Positions 35,402 through 43,850 of a stretch of DNA of 64,000 nt are shown one piece after another. This DNA comes from Lactococcus formosensis (GTDB lineage Bacteria; Bacillota; Bacilli; Lactobacillales; Streptococcaceae). A program made the translations under genes and the position numbers. The notes beneath the pieces are model-generated. The model made no database searches and was not told the origin of the DNA. It saw only the letters and a program-made list of their open reading frames with translations. Positions within the stretch are counted from its first letter, which is position 1, and every line of letters starts with the position of its first letter. The stretch covers positions 124,001 to 188,000 of the forward strand of contig NZ_BOVP01000003.1 of NCBI RefSeq assembly GCF_018403745.1. Reading direction: 5' to 3'.

Positions 35402-37402
35402 ATGTTTGACAACACTGATCAGTTAGCTGTAAATTCAATCCGTACTTTGTCAATGGATGCTATTCAAAAAGCAAATTCTGGGCATCCAGGATTGCCAATG
35501 GGCGCAGCACCAATGGCTTATGTTCTTTGGAGCAAGTTTTTGAATGTGAACCCACAAACAGGACGCAAATGGTCTAACCGTGACCGTTTTGTCCTCTCTG
35601 CAGGACACGGTTCAGCAATGCTTTACAGCTTATTACACTTGGCAGGCTACAAAGTATCAATGGATGACTTGAAAAACTTCCGCCAATGGGGATCAAAAAC
35701 TCCAGGACATCCAGAAGTAGACTGGACAGATGGTGTAGAAGCGACGACAGGTCCTTTAGGACAAGGTATTGCTAATGCTGTTGGTATGGCGATGGCCGAA
35801 GCTCATTTAGCAGCTACTTACAACAAGCCAGATTTTGATATTGTGGATCACTACACTTATGCTTTAAATGGTGATGGCGACCTTATGGAAGGTGTTTCGC
35901 AAGAAGCAGCTTCACTTGCTGGGAAACTAAAACTTGGAAAACTTGTACTTTTCTATGATTCAAATAATATCTCGCTTGATGGTGACTTGGATAAATCATT
36001 TATTGATGATATTAAAATGCGTTTCGAAAGCTACGGTTGGCAACATATCTTGGTTAAAGATGGCAATGATTTGACTGAAATTGCAGCAGCAGTAGAGCAA
36101 GCAAAAGCTGAAACAGAAAAACCTACAATTATTGAGGTGAAGACTGTTATTGGATTCGGTGCTGAAAAACAAGGCACTTCAGCAGTACACGGTGCTCCTC
36201 TTGGTGCAGAAGGTATAGAATTTGCGAAGAAAGCTTATGGCTGGGATTATCCAGAATTCACTGTTCCAGAAGAAGTGACTGACCGTTTCCGTCAAACTCT
36301 GAACACACGTGGTGAGGCTATGGAACAAGTATGGAATGATACCTTCGCAGCTTATGCTGAAAAATACCCTGAACTTGCAGAACAATATGTAAAAGCATTT
36401 GAAAATGAAACACCTGAACTTGATTTAAGTAAACATGAACTCGGATCAAGCAAAGCCTCACGTGTAACTTCACAAGAAGCCATCCAAGAACTTTCAGCAC
36501 AAATGCCAAACCTTTGGGGTGGATCAGCTGACTTATCTGCATCAAACAATACAATGGCTAAAAATGATACAGATTTCATGCCAGATAACTATGCTGGTCG
36601 TAACATCTGGTTTGGTGTTCGTGAATTTGCGATGGGTGCAATTATGAACGGTATTGCCCTTCATGGTGGTACACGTGTTTATGGTGGTACATTCTTCGTC
36701 TTTAGCAATTACATGCTTCCAGCTGTACGTATGGCTGCACTTCAAGAATTGCCTGTTACCTATGTGTGGACACACGATTCAATCGCAGTCGGTGAAGATG
36801 GTCCAACACACGAGCCCGTGGAACAATTGGCTTCAGTACGTTCTATGCCAAACTTAGACACTATCCGCCCTGCAGATGGTAACGAAGTTATTGCCGCATG
36901 GCGCCGTGCAGCTTCAAGCAAAAATCGTCCAACAGCGCTTGTTTTGACACGTCAAAACCTGCCAGTTCTTGAAGGAACAGCACAATTAGCTGAAGAAGGT
37001 CTCAATCGTGGTGCTTACATTCTCTCGAAAGAAGAAGGAGAACTTGAAGGAATTATTATCGCGACAGGTTCAGAAGTAGCGCTTGCACTTGAAGCTAAAA
37101 AAGAATTAGGAAAAGGCGTACGTGTTGTATCTATGCCTTCAATGAATATCTTTGACGAACAATCTGCAGAATACAAAGAAGAAGTTCTTCCGAAAAATGT
37201 TTGCTGCCGTTTAGCTGTCGAAGCAGGAACAAGCTTCGGCTGGGCCAAATATATTGGTTTAGCAGGCGCTACTGTAACCGTAGATAAATGGGGTGCTTCA
37301 GCACCTGCAAATGTAGTTTTACCAGAATATGGCTTTACAGTAGAAAATGTTGTTAAAACATATAAAGAAATGAAAGACAACTGTCCTAAAGATTGTTGCT
37401 AA
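35402..37402 (+). CDS. tkt: Transketolase
   Basis: A 666-residue thiamine-diphosphate enzyme of the non-oxidative pentose phosphate pathway. Visible features are [11 protein letters not shown], the ThDP/Mg motif [16 protein letters not shown], and [17 protein letters not shown] plus [20 protein letters not shown] in the second domain. The start at 35402 has GGAG 7 bases before it. The protein ends oddly in DNCPKDCC, and with the CC of NVCCRL it holds more C-terminal cysteines than usual. Its position after ascorbate-type PTS genes suggests use of imported pentose-derived carbon, though it may also be the only housekeeping copy. Confidence 0.95.
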   Translation: MFDNTDQLAVNSIRTLSMDAIQKANSGHPGLPMGAAPMAYVLWSKFLNVNPQTGRKWSNRDRFVLSAGHGSAMLYSLLHLAGYKVSMDDLKNFRQWGSKTPGHPEVDWTDGVEATTGPLGQGIANAVGMAMAEAHLAATYNKPDFDIVDHYTYALNGDGDLMEGVSQEAASLAGKLKLGKLVLFYDSNNISLDGDLDKSFIDDIKMRFESYGWQHILVKDGNDLTEIAAAVEQAKAETEKPTIIEVKTVIGFGAEKQGTSAVHGAPLGAEGIEFAKKAYGWDYPEFTVPEEVTDRFRQTLNTRGEAMEQVWNDTFAAYAEKYPELAEQYVKAFENETPELDLSKHELGSSKASRVTSQEAIQELSAQMPNLWGGSADLSASNNTMAKNDTDFMPDNYAGRNIWFGVREFAMGAIMNGIALHGGTRVYGGTFFVFSNYMLPAVRMAALQELPVTYVWTHDSIAVGEDGPTHEPVEQLASVRSMPNLDTIRPADGNEVIAAWRRAASSKNRPTALVLTRQNLPVLEGTAQLAEEGLNRGAYILSKEEGELEGIIIATGSEVALALEAKKELGKGVRVVSMPSMNIFDEQSAEYKEEVLPKNVCCRLAVEAGTSFGWAKYIGLAGATVTVDKWGASAPANVVLPEYGFTVENVVKTYKEMKDNCPKDCC

Positions 37403-37453
37403 TCGAGAATCATGCGGTGAAAAAGCTTTTACTGCACTGAGACTTGCAGATTA

Positions 37454-37462
37454 TGATATAAT
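37454..37462 (+). promoter_or_regulatory. Promoter of the structured small RNA
   Basis: Extended -10 TGATATAAT, with the -10 at 37457-37462. Transcription would begin near 37469. Confidence 0.65.
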
Positions 37463-37468
37463 AAGTTC

Positions 37469-37632
37469 ATGCGATGAGTCGATCTTCTACTTTAGTAGAT
37501 TATTGAAGCACAGGAGTTCTGGAACATTAGGTTGTTCGTGCAGGAAGCATGAGAACTTGTCAGCGTGTGTGAACCGCTCTGACACAACGAAAGTTGCCTG
37601 AAAAGACCTCTCTTTTGAGAGGTCTTTTTTTG
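37469..37632 (+). ncRNA. Structured small RNA of about 165 bases, family not identified
   Basis: A non-coding stretch with its own extended -10 promoter and a strong terminal hairpin. Predicted stems are TCTAC-TTTA-GTAGA near the 5' end, GTTC..TGC-AGGAA-GCA..GAAC in the middle, GTCA-GCG...CGC-TGAC, and CAAC-GAAA-GTTG just before the terminator AAAGACCTCTC-TTTT-GAGAGGTCTTTTTT. No frame with a ribosome site is present. Size and isolation between tkt and a small gene fit a stable regulatory or housekeeping RNA. I could not match the conserved core of SRP RNA, and a 6S-like closing stem is not evident. Confidence 0.65.
37601..37631 (+). terminator. Terminator of the small RNA
   Basis: An 11-12 bp stem AAAGACCTCTC/GAGAGGTCTTT with a TTTT loop and seven T after it. 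Confidence 0.92.
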
Positions 37633-37656
37633 TTAAATAAAGATAGAAATGACCTG

Positions 37657-37684
37657 TTGTTTCCTTTAGAATTAATGATATAAT
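37657..37684 (+). promoter_or_regulatory. Promoter of the 75-residue protein gene
   Basis: TTGTTT, a 16-base spacer and TATAAT (37679-37684), extended by TGA. It lies just beyond the small RNA terminator. Confidence 0.65.
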
Positions 37685-37725
37685 AGGGGTGTGTAAATCT
37701 ATCTATTATATTTTAGGAGAGACTA

Positions 37726-37953
37726 TTGAGCGTAATGATGTACAGCCTTTTTGATGTAGAGGGTAATGCAGAAGCGATAATATCTTATACAGAAAACGCG
37801 ATGAAAAAAGAAGGTAAAACTTCAGAAGAAATAGAATTGTATAAAGCTGAAGTTGAAAGCAGTGATTATCCTGTTCTTGTCAGTGTATCGGTAAGTATGC
37901 TGGATGAACTGAACGGAATGCACACCCGTCAAGAAGTTAAACATATGGGGTAA
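37726..37953 (+). CDS. Conserved small acidic protein, function unknown
   Basis: A 75-residue soluble protein of unrecognised family. Composition is acidic and mostly helical (EGNAEAIISYTENAMKKEGK ... EEIELYKAEVESSDYPVL), without signal peptide or membrane segment. The TTG start is chosen because AGGAG stands 6 bases before it, while the following in-frame ATG would be 14 bases away. It has a good promoter and its own terminator, so it is very probably a real monocistronic gene. Confidence 0.7.
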   Translation: MSVMMYSLFDVEGNAEAIISYTENAMKKEGKTSEEIELYKAEVESSDYPVLVSVSVSMLDELNGMHTRQEVKHMG

Positions 37954-37955
37954 GA

Positions 37956-37990
37956 AAAAGTGGAGTATTGCAAAAATACTCGCTTTTTTT
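37956..37990 (+). terminator. Terminator after the 75-residue protein gene
   Basis: GAGTATT pairs with AATACTC across a GCAAA loop. The outer AAAAG/CTTTT is followed by further T. Confidence 0.8.
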
Positions 37991-38057
37991 TATAGAAAAT
38001 TAAAAATGATCTGAAAGTATAAAATACACTAAAATAAAGGTTCCTAAGGTATTCAAT

Positions 38058-38089
38058 TTGTGAAGTTTGTGAATTCACAAACTTCACAA
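38058..38089. promoter_or_regulatory. Perfect 32-bp palindrome upstream of NADH oxidase
   Basis: TTGTGAAGTTTGTGAA is followed at once by its exact reverse complement. It contains four TTGTGAA/TTCACAA half-sites, the half-site of Rex (and close to CRP/FNR-type TGTGA). It lies 93-124 bases before the nox start. A cre-like CACAAGCGCTTACA overlaps its right end. Confidence 0.75.
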
Positions 38090-38131
38090 GCGCTTACAAA
38101 AGAAATGCGAAAGAAGTGTGCTAAACTTATA

Positions 38132-38149
38132 TTGTAAAGATATTTACAA
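38132..38149. promoter_or_regulatory. Rex-box-like site in the NADH oxidase promoter
   Basis: TTGTAAA-GATA-TTTACAA is an inverted repeat with the 18-base length and 4-base spacer of the Rex consensus TTGTGAAnnnnTTCACAA, differing by one symmetrical base. It lies 33 bases before the ATG, over the likely transcription start. Confidence 0.55.
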
Positions 38150-38181
38150 GCTTTTAAAATAAAAAAAGGAGATTTTCCAAC

Positions 38182-39519
38182 ATGAAAATCGTTATTATAG
38201 GCACAAATCACGCAGGTATTGCTGCGGCAAATACATTATTAGACAACTATCCTGGTCATGAGATTACTATGATAGACCGTAACAGTAACATGAGTTACTT
38301 GGGCTGTGGTACAGCTTTATGGGTGGGCCGCCAAATTGATCAACCGAATGAACTTTTCTATGCACGAGCAGATGATTTTGAAGCAAAAGGTGCTCAGGTG
38401 TTGACTGAAACTGAAGTATCGTCTATTGATTTCGAGCATAAAAAAGTGTATGCTACAACAAAATCCGGAGAAGAGCACGTAGAAGATTATGACAAACTTA
38501 TCCTTGCCATGGGCTCAAGACCCATTATTCCAAAAATTACAGGGAATGAATTAGAAGGGATTCATTTTCTTAAGCTCTTCCAAGAAGGACAAGCAGTGGA
38601 TGAGGAATTTGCTAAAGAAGAAGTGAAACGTATTGCAGTTATTGGAGCGGGCTACATTGGTACAGAAATAGCTGAAGCAGCAAAACGCCGTGGAAAAGAA
38701 GTTTTATTGTTTGATGCGGAAAGCACATCTTTAGCTTCATATTATGACGAAGACTTTGCGAAAGGAATGGACGAAAACCTTTCAAAGCATGGAATAGAGC
38801 TTCATTTTGGTGAAACTGCAGAAGCTTTTAAAGGAACAAATGGCCGTGTTTCTCAAATCGTGACCAATAAGGATACTTACGATGTGGATATGGTAATCAA
38901 CTGTATTGGTTTTACTGCCAATAGTGCTCTTGTAGAAGATAAACTTGATACACTTCGAAATGGAGCAGTGAAGGTAGATAAACATCAACAGACAAGTAAT
39001 CTCGATGTCTATGCAGTCGGAGATGTAGCTACGATTTATTCAAATGCTCTACAAGATTTTACATATATTGCTCTTGCTTCTAATGCGGTACGCTCAGGAA
39101 TTGTCGCCGGACACAACATTGGCGGAACAGCCCTAGAATCAGCTGGTGTTCAAGGGTCAAATGGTATCTCAATCTTCGGCTATAATATGACATCTACAGG
39201 TTTCTCTGTTAAGGCCGCTCAAAAATTTGGTTTAGATGTTGCTTATACTGATTTTGAAGATAAGCAAAAAGCTTGGTTCCTGCATGAAAATAATGATACC
39301 GTGAAAATTCGTATTGTTTATGAAAAATCAAGCAGACGCATCGTAGGTGCGCAAATGGCGAGCTATGGGGAGATTATCGCGGGAAATATCAATATGTTCA
39401 GCTTGGCTATCCAAGATCAAAAAACAATTGATGAACTTGCGCTTCTCGATTTGTTCTTCTTGCCCCACTTTAATAGTCCTTATAACTATATGACTGTTGC
39501 TGCTTTGAAGGCAGAATAA
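38182..39519 (+). CDS. nox: NADH oxidase (water-forming)
   Basis: A 445-residue flavoprotein of the Nox/CoA-disulfide reductase/peroxidase group. The FAD-binding start KIVIIGTNHAGIAAANTLL, the redox-active cysteine in MSYLGCGTALW (Cys about 42), the NADH site AVIGAGYIGTEIAEAA and the late FAD site VYAVGDVA are all present. It reduces O2 to water while restoring NAD+, a key aerobic reaction in lactococci. The ribosome site AAAAGGAGA is strong. Palindromes in the promoter suggest redox (Rex) control. Confidence 0.95.
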   Translation: MKIVIIGTNHAGIAAANTLLDNYPGHEITMIDRNSNMSYLGCGTALWVGRQIDQPNELFYARADDFEAKGAQVLTETEVSSIDFEHKKVYATTKSGEEHVEDYDKLILAMGSRPIIPKITGNELEGIHFLKLFQEGQAVDEEFAKEEVKRIAVIGAGYIGTEIAEAAKRRGKEVLLFDAESTSLASYYDEDFAKGMDENLSKHGIELHFGETAEAFKGTNGRVSQIVTNKDTYDVDMVINCIGFTANSALVEDKLDTLRNGAVKVDKHQQTSNLDVYAVGDVATIYSNALQDFTYIALASNAVRSGIVAGHNIGGTALESAGVQGSNGISIFGYNMTSTGFSVKAAQKFGLDVAYTDFEDKQKAWFLHENNDTVKIRIVYEKSSRRIVGAQMASYGEIIAGNINMFSLAIQDQKTIDELALLDLFFLPHFNSPYNYMTVAALKAE

Positions 39520-39558
39520 CATCAAAATTTAACGTTGATATCTAAGAATATAAGACAC

Positions 39559-39592
39559 AAAAAATCACTAAAAGATACTTTGGTGATTTTTT
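39559..39592 (+). terminator. Terminator after nox
   Basis: An ATCAC...GTGAT stem extended by A/T and G.T pairs, with a T-run behind it. Confidence 0.8.
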
Positions 39593-39675
39593 GTTAAATT
39601 AAGTTGCATTTGTGCAATATTGTCTAATGTTATATAATAGAAAAAATTGACGAGAGAAATGGAGGAAATAATATT

Positions 39676-41127
39676 GTGTTAAAATATTTAGACGAAGATG
39701 ATTTTAAAAAACTTCAAATTTTATATTATTTAGAAAATCATCATCTCTCTACGGTACTTTTTGATGACTTAATTGAAGAATTGTACCTTAATAATTATCA
39801 AGTCAAGAAACTCCTATCTGAAATACAAGCAGAGATTAAATCTTGGAAATTAGAGAATTATTACCTTATTGATCTCCAGAGGCAGAAAAGTTTCGTACGT
39901 TACGAAAGAAGAACCCAAGGAAACATCATGCTTCTCTTAAGTCATTACGTTAAGAGATCACAGATGCAAGCCTTGATTCGGGCAATCTTTACTGAAGAAG
40001 TGAACAAAATTGCTGAACTCGAAGATATCGTCTTTTTATCAAAGTCAGCCACGTATAAATTGGTGAAAAAATTTACGGATTTAACCAAGGAATATGATGT
40101 AACAATTGATAAAAATATGCGCTTTGCTGGTGACGAATGGAAGATTCGAGAGTTTCTCTATAATTTCTATCACACCTTGTATGGCGATCTTTATAAGAGT
40201 TTTTCGGAAGATGTAGCGACGGACCTTGAACAAATGATAAAAGCTTTAGAGGAGATAGAGGGTCTTTTTAGTCAGGGCTTAAGTTTAACAGATAGAACAA
40301 AATTGTTGTATCGGCTCTTTGTTATCTATACGAGAAATTATTTAGGAAATAAGGCTTCAGCGCAAGATTTCATGAAGATTGATAGTCGGTTTATTGAGCC
40401 CATAGCCCAGATTTTACGACATTATCTTGATGGTTCTAATGAAGAAGTCTTGGAAGAGACCTATGAGCTTCTTTATTTTCTTTCGAGTGAGAGCATTACG
40501 GCACATTGTGATTTTCAACTTCCAACGAACGTAAGAGACTTAACACAGGCCTTTACGGAGAGTTTCAATGCTAAATTTAAAGCACAGCAAAACGAACTAA
40601 ATCAAGCAGAAGTACAAGTAGAGTTAAACAACATCCATCTTCGCTTATTGGTTTCTCTAAGGACAAACTTTGATGTATCCAGTCTAAATGATTTTAACTT
40701 CATGGTTGAAAATTATGAACATATTGAGCTTTTTTGTAATAACTTTGCAGACAAAATGTTATTGGATGCACGGTATGCGGCTTTATTTCAAGAAAAACAC
40801 CAAGCACTTGTTCGTGAATATATGTTTTTAATTTTGTGTCATACCACTGCTTATCGTACGAGACGCCCAGTAAAAATTTGTGTGGACTTTTCGTATGGTA
40901 TCTCTTATAACAGATATATTCTAGATAATATCAAGTCATTAGGGTTTTTGAATATTGAAGCAAGCGAAGGAAAAAATAATGAAGATATTGATATCTATCT
41001 TTCCAATCTTCCTTCCCGAGAAGTTGAAGCAGAACAAATTATTTGGGCATCACCACCCACATCTTATGACTGGGAATTTTTTGGCAATACAGTAGTTAAA
41101 ATAAAAAAAGACAACTTTAATACCTAG
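39676..41127 (+). CDS. Mga-family transcriptional regulator
   Basis: A 483-residue protein with the organisation of Mga/AtxA virulence regulators. N-terminal helix-turn-helix segments (about residues 1-100; DDLIEELYLNNYQVKKLLSE) come first, then a second HTH region (FLSKSATYKLVKKFTDLTKE), PRD-like helical domains (about 170-380) and an EIIB-like C-terminal domain (KICVDFSYGISYNRYIL). It starts at GTG with GGAGG 10 bases upstream. Standing immediately in front of the WxL cluster, it is the likely activator of those surface genes (inference). A terminator overlaps its stop, so it is transcribed separately from them. Confidence 0.85.
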   Translation: MLKYLDEDDFKKLQILYYLENHHLSTVLFDDLIEELYLNNYQVKKLLSEIQAEIKSWKLENYYLIDLQRQKSFVRYERRTQGNIMLLLSHYVKRSQMQALIRAIFTEEVNKIAELEDIVFLSKSATYKLVKKFTDLTKEYDVTIDKNMRFAGDEWKIREFLYNFYHTLYGDLYKSFSEDVATDLEQMIKALEEIEGLFSQGLSLTDRTKLLYRLFVIYTRNYLGNKASAQDFMKIDSRFIEPIAQILRHYLDGSNEEVLEETYELLYFLSSESITAHCDFQLPTNVRDLTQAFTESFNAKFKAQQNELNQAEVQVELNNIHLRLLVSLRTNFDVSSLNDFNFMVENYEHIELFCNNFADKMLLDARYAALFQEKHQALVREYMFLILCHTTAYRTRRPVKICVDFSYGISYNRYILDNIKSLGFLNIEASEGKNNEDIDIYLSNLPSREVEAEQIIWASPPTSYDWEFFGNTVVKIKKDNFNT

Positions 41128-41146
41128 TTGTTGTTTTTTTTTTTTT
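41105..41146 (+). terminator. Terminator after the Mga-like gene
   Basis: ACAACT pairs with AGTTGT over a 9-base loop, flanked by A-run and a very long T-run. The hairpin's left arm lies inside the last codons. Confidence 0.75.
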
Positions 41147-41257
41147 ATTTTTTTTCAAAATAAAATAAAAAATGACTTCTTTACGCTTAAATGTTAAAAT
41201 TACCATAACTAAGCAAATGAAAAGAGTAAAAAAGATGAAGGAAAGGAGGGAGAAGTA

Positions 41258-41929
41258 ATGAAAACCTTTATTGTTATGCTATGGCTCTTGTCTTCTATCC
41301 AGTTAACAGAGATAGGAAAGGCAGAAGAATCTAAAGTCAACTATCGAAATGATGCGGCTATCCAGTATTCGACGGGTGAATTTTCAATTGATTTTGTCAG
41401 CAGTCTGGATTTTGGGACGAATGAAATTTCTAACCAAAATCAAGTTTATTTTGCACAAGCTCAACGTTATTATAAATCAACACTTGTTACGCCTAACTTT
41501 ATTCAAATAACCGATAATCGTGGCACATTAAAAGGCTGGACACTTAAAGTTTACGAAAAAGAACAATTTAAAGCAGAAGAGTATTCTCAATATCAGGAAT
41601 TAAAAGGCGCTTCTCTCTCTCTTCACAAGCCTATTTTAGTGACGAATAACAATGCCCAACAGCCCCAAGCTTACGAGGTGAAGAACTTAGTACCGGGAAG
41701 TGAGACGCTGGTAGCTCAAGCTAAAGTCGGTGAGGGCGCTGGTACCTGGATAATTCGTTGGGGAAATAAGGAAGATCTCTTTTCAAGAAACTTTTCTATG
41801 AGTGGTAAAGATATTCAAAGATATTTTACTTCGTCAGTTGGTCTTTATGTTCCTGGAGATACACCAAAAGAGGCTACAACTTATCGTACAAATTTAATAT
41901 GGGTATTGAGTGAACTACCAGATAACTAA
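41258..41929 (+). CDS. WxL domain surface protein
   Basis: A 223-residue secreted protein: signal peptide (about residues 1-22), then a WxL domain filling almost the whole mature chain. Both WxL motifs are seen, GWTLKV near residue 97 and LIWVLSELP near the end. WxL domains bind peptidoglycan non-covalently and interact with DUF916/DUF3324 partners. It is closest to the protein at 44700-45485 (shared ITDNRGT, GAGTWIIRWGN, LSELP). The mature N-terminus KVNYRNDAAIQYSTG resembles that of the other cluster members. It is preceded by AAAGGAGGG, and it is the first gene after the Mga regulator. Confidence 0.92.
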   Translation: MKTFIVMLWLLSSIQLTEIGKAEESKVNYRNDAAIQYSTGEFSIDFVSSLDFGTNEISNQNQVYFAQAQRYYKSTLVTPNFIQITDNRGTLKGWTLKVYEKEQFKAEEYSQYQELKGASLSLHKPILVTNNNAQQPQAYEVKNLVPGSETLVAQAKVGEGAGTWIIRWGNKEDLFSRNFSMSGKDIQRYFTSSVGLYVPGDTPKEATTYRTNLIWVLSELPDN

Positions 41930-41952
41930 TAAAATTAAAAAGGAGTATCCTG

Positions 41953-42378
41953 ATGAAAAAAACGAATAAACGAGCATCTAAGATTACTTATTTGTTTGTT
42001 TGCGGGTTTGTATTGTTATCTTTTAGTTTAGCAGGGCCAAAGGCACAGAGTGTTTCTGAGGCAGCTGAAATTATGAATCCGCTCTCGCCTGACGATAAGG
42101 TTATGCCTCAGGAACCAGAACCCATTACAGTATCACAGTCTTCAGAAGAGGAAAAAGCTCAAACACCACCTAAAAAGACTGAATCACAAGGTGGCAGAAA
42201 AGAAGAAAGACAGAAAAAGCAAGAAAAAAAGAAGAAAATCTTTTTTGCACCAGACACAACAGTTGCACTTGAACAATCACAAAAGATTAGAATCTTGGAC
42301 GGAGATACATCTACATCAACAACTACAGGAAAAGTTCTGTCCATTATGTCAGGCCGTTTGCTCTTTGGAAGTAAGTGA
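41953..42378 (+). CDS. Secreted lysine-rich protein of unknown function in the WxL cluster
   Basis: A 141-residue protein with a signal peptide or N-terminal anchor (ITYLFVCGFVLLSFSLAGPK, about 11-30). A Pro/Glu/Ser-rich stretch follows, then a highly basic segment (RKEERQKKQEKKKK, about 81-94) and a short C-terminal part rich in Ser/Thr. No known domain is recognised. The basic patch may bind teichoic acids or other wall polyanions (inference). It follows the first WxL gene by 23 bases with ribosome site AAAGGAG, and it ends at a terminator shared with the opposing sortase gene. Confidence 0.7.
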   Translation: MKKTNKRASKITYLFVCGFVLLSFSLAGPKAQSVSEAAEIMNPLSPDDKVMPQEPEPITVSQSSEEEKAQTPPKKTESQGGRKEERQKKQEKKKKIFFAPDTTVALEQSQKIRILDGDTSTSTTTGKVLSIMSGRLLFGSK

Positions 42379-42388
42379 TAACAATAAT

Positions 42389-42416
42389 AAAAAAAATCAC
42401 ATCATGTGATTTTTTT
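42389..42416. terminator. Bidirectional terminator facing the sortase gene
   Basis: AAAAAATCACAT and ATGTGATTTTTT form a near-perfect palindrome with A- and T-runs on either side. Confidence 0.85.
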
Positions 42417-42421
42417 ATTTG

Positions 42422-43186
42422 TCATAGCCTCCAAATATAAATAAGAAAGACTAGAGCAAGCATCAGAACGATGAGAAGTGGCAGCAGAAATTTCAACCAG
42501 TAAGTTTTTGTTTGAGTTTGTTGGACAGCGTTTTGCTTCTCGTGGAAGGCGACTTGGTCTTTTTTTACGGGTGACTCAGTTACTTTTTTAGCAGTAACAA
42601 GTACACGATAAGGTGTTTCGGTGGCGCTGTTACAAGTGATTAAGTAGAGATAATTCGGGCCTCTATCTTGTAATTCTGAAAGATCAGTTTCTCTAATGAT
42701 ACGGTTGGACTCGACTTTATAAGCATAATAATTATCGAAGTAGCGAACATATACATCGGCATCACTTTCTAGCTCTTGAATGCCTCCGAAAAGAAGACTG
42801 GAGTCGTACTGTACATGATGCCCAATAATCGTCAAGCTATTGGATTCAGGATTACGATTTGGAAAGAGACTCACAGTTCCTTGAGCCATATTTTCTTGTG
42901 TCAGTCCTACAAAAATGGGTTGACTAACGGCAACACTTGGTACAACAATTTGTCCGAGAGCACTTTTATTTTGATTCGCAGAGGCCTTCAGTACATCTTT
43001 TAAGCGAGGCGTCTGAATTGGCTCAGGGTCAGCCACATATTTTGGCAAATCTGTTCTTATAGTTTCTGTTTTCATAAGTTGAGAATGGGTAGCTATACTA
43101 AAATATTTTGAAAAAGGAACAGAAAGCATGCCCAGCATTAGAATTAAGAGCAGAGTGATCAATATTTTTAAACGTTTTTTCTTCAT
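42422..43186 (-). CDS. Sortase with extra C-terminal membrane helix
   Basis: A 254-residue transpeptidase. An N-terminal membrane anchor (about 5-25) precedes the sortase barrel with the catalytic His in IIGHHVQYDSS, Cys in YLITCNSATETP and Arg in YRVLVTAKK. A second hydrophobic helix closes the chain (FLLPLLIVLMLALVFLIYI). The active-site sequence is class-A-like, but a C-terminal helix is a class C feature. It is the only gene of the cluster on the minus strand. Its probable substrate is the neighbouring protein at 43490-43825, whose sorting signal is atypical. The start is placed at 43186, where AAAGGA fits. An upstream ATG (43201) overlaps that site. Confidence 0.88.
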   Translation of the reverse strand: MKKKRLKILITLLLILMLGMLSVPFSKYFSIATHSQLMKTETIRTDLPKYVADPEPIQTPRLKDVLKASANQNKSALGQIVVPSVAVSQPIFVGLTQENMAQGTVSLFPNRNPESNSLTIIGHHVQYDSSLLFGGIQELESDADVYVRYFDNYYAYKVESNRIIRETDLSELQDRGPNYLYLITCNSATETPYRVLVTAKKVTESPVKKDQVAFHEKQNAVQQTQTKTYWLKFLLPLLIVLMLALVFLIYIWRL

Positions 43187-43489
43187 TTTTGTTCCTTTCA
43201 TATTTTTTTAATCATAGCAAAATGAAAATCTTTTGTAAATATTCTCTTTTATTTTGAAGTTGAATGTACTACTTTTCCAATAATATAGAAGTTGTATTCC
43301 TTTGATTTATAAGGGATTAGAACGTTATTTTTTTAATTTTTTTTTTTGAAAAAATATAAAAGAAAAAAGACAGTTAAATAAGATTGACTTAAGAACAAAC
43401 CGTGTGATTAAATAAAGGTGTGGTTTGAAGTGAGTGACGTCTAACCTCATGACCTCAAATTAAACAAAGTTAAAAGAGTTGGAGGTGAA

Positions 43490-43825
43490 ATGTTAAAGAA
43501 AATTTTATGTGTTATTTTTTTCCTGACGGTTACAGGTTCTCTGAGGGTGCAAGCTCAATCAGAAGATGTGACCTACAGCAATCGTGACAGTATCGGTTTT
43601 GTCGGGAAATATGATTTTAAGGATCAACAGAAAGATAACCAAGATAAAAATAACGGTTTAACTTCATCTGAAAATAGACAAGTTGGAAATATCATTCCCA
43701 ATGCAGGTGATTCAAGCTCTTTACTCTATGTTGTGTTCTCTGCTCTAGGAGGACTGCTCATCGTACTTAGTACAAGAAGTATAATCAAAAATAATTACCA
43801 ACATAACTTAGAAAAAAAGATCTAG
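43490..43825 (+). CDS. Short wall-anchored protein with non-canonical sorting signal
   Basis: A 111-residue protein: signal peptide (1-22, ends VQAQ), a short mature part, then a sorting-signal-like end. The end reads NIIPNAGDSS, a hydrophobic helix (LLYVVFSALGGLLIVLS) and a positively charged tail. The expected LPxTG is replaced by IPNAG. The mature start VTYSNRDSIGFVGKYD resembles that of WxL proteins here. Small LPxTG proteins of this type (CscD-like) accompany WxL clusters. The 288-base gap upstream holds a possible promoter (TTGACT at 43384 with a weak -10 near 43408) and GGAGGTG as ribosome site. Confidence 0.78.
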   Translation: MLKKILCVIFFLTVTGSLRVQAQSEDVTYSNRDSIGFVGKYDFKDQQKDNQDKNNGLTSSENRQVGNIIPNAGDSSSLLYVVFSALGGLLIVLSTRSIIKNNYQHNLEKKI

Positions 43826-43850
43826 AAAGATTTTAATAGGCGTACAAATT

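Noticed and set aside
37469..37632. Assignment as SRP RNA, 6S RNA or RNase P RNA
   Set aside because: The SRP core (GGUC..GGAAGGAAGC) is absent, the length is too short for RNase P, and a 6S-like stem joining both ends could not be drawn with confidence. It is left as an unidentified structured RNA.
41131..41155. Long T-run as a phase-variable promoter spacer for the WxL genes
   Set aside because: It forms the tail of the terminator behind the Mga-like gene and lies more than 90 bases before the WxL start, without a -10 next to it. The terminator explanation is sufficient.
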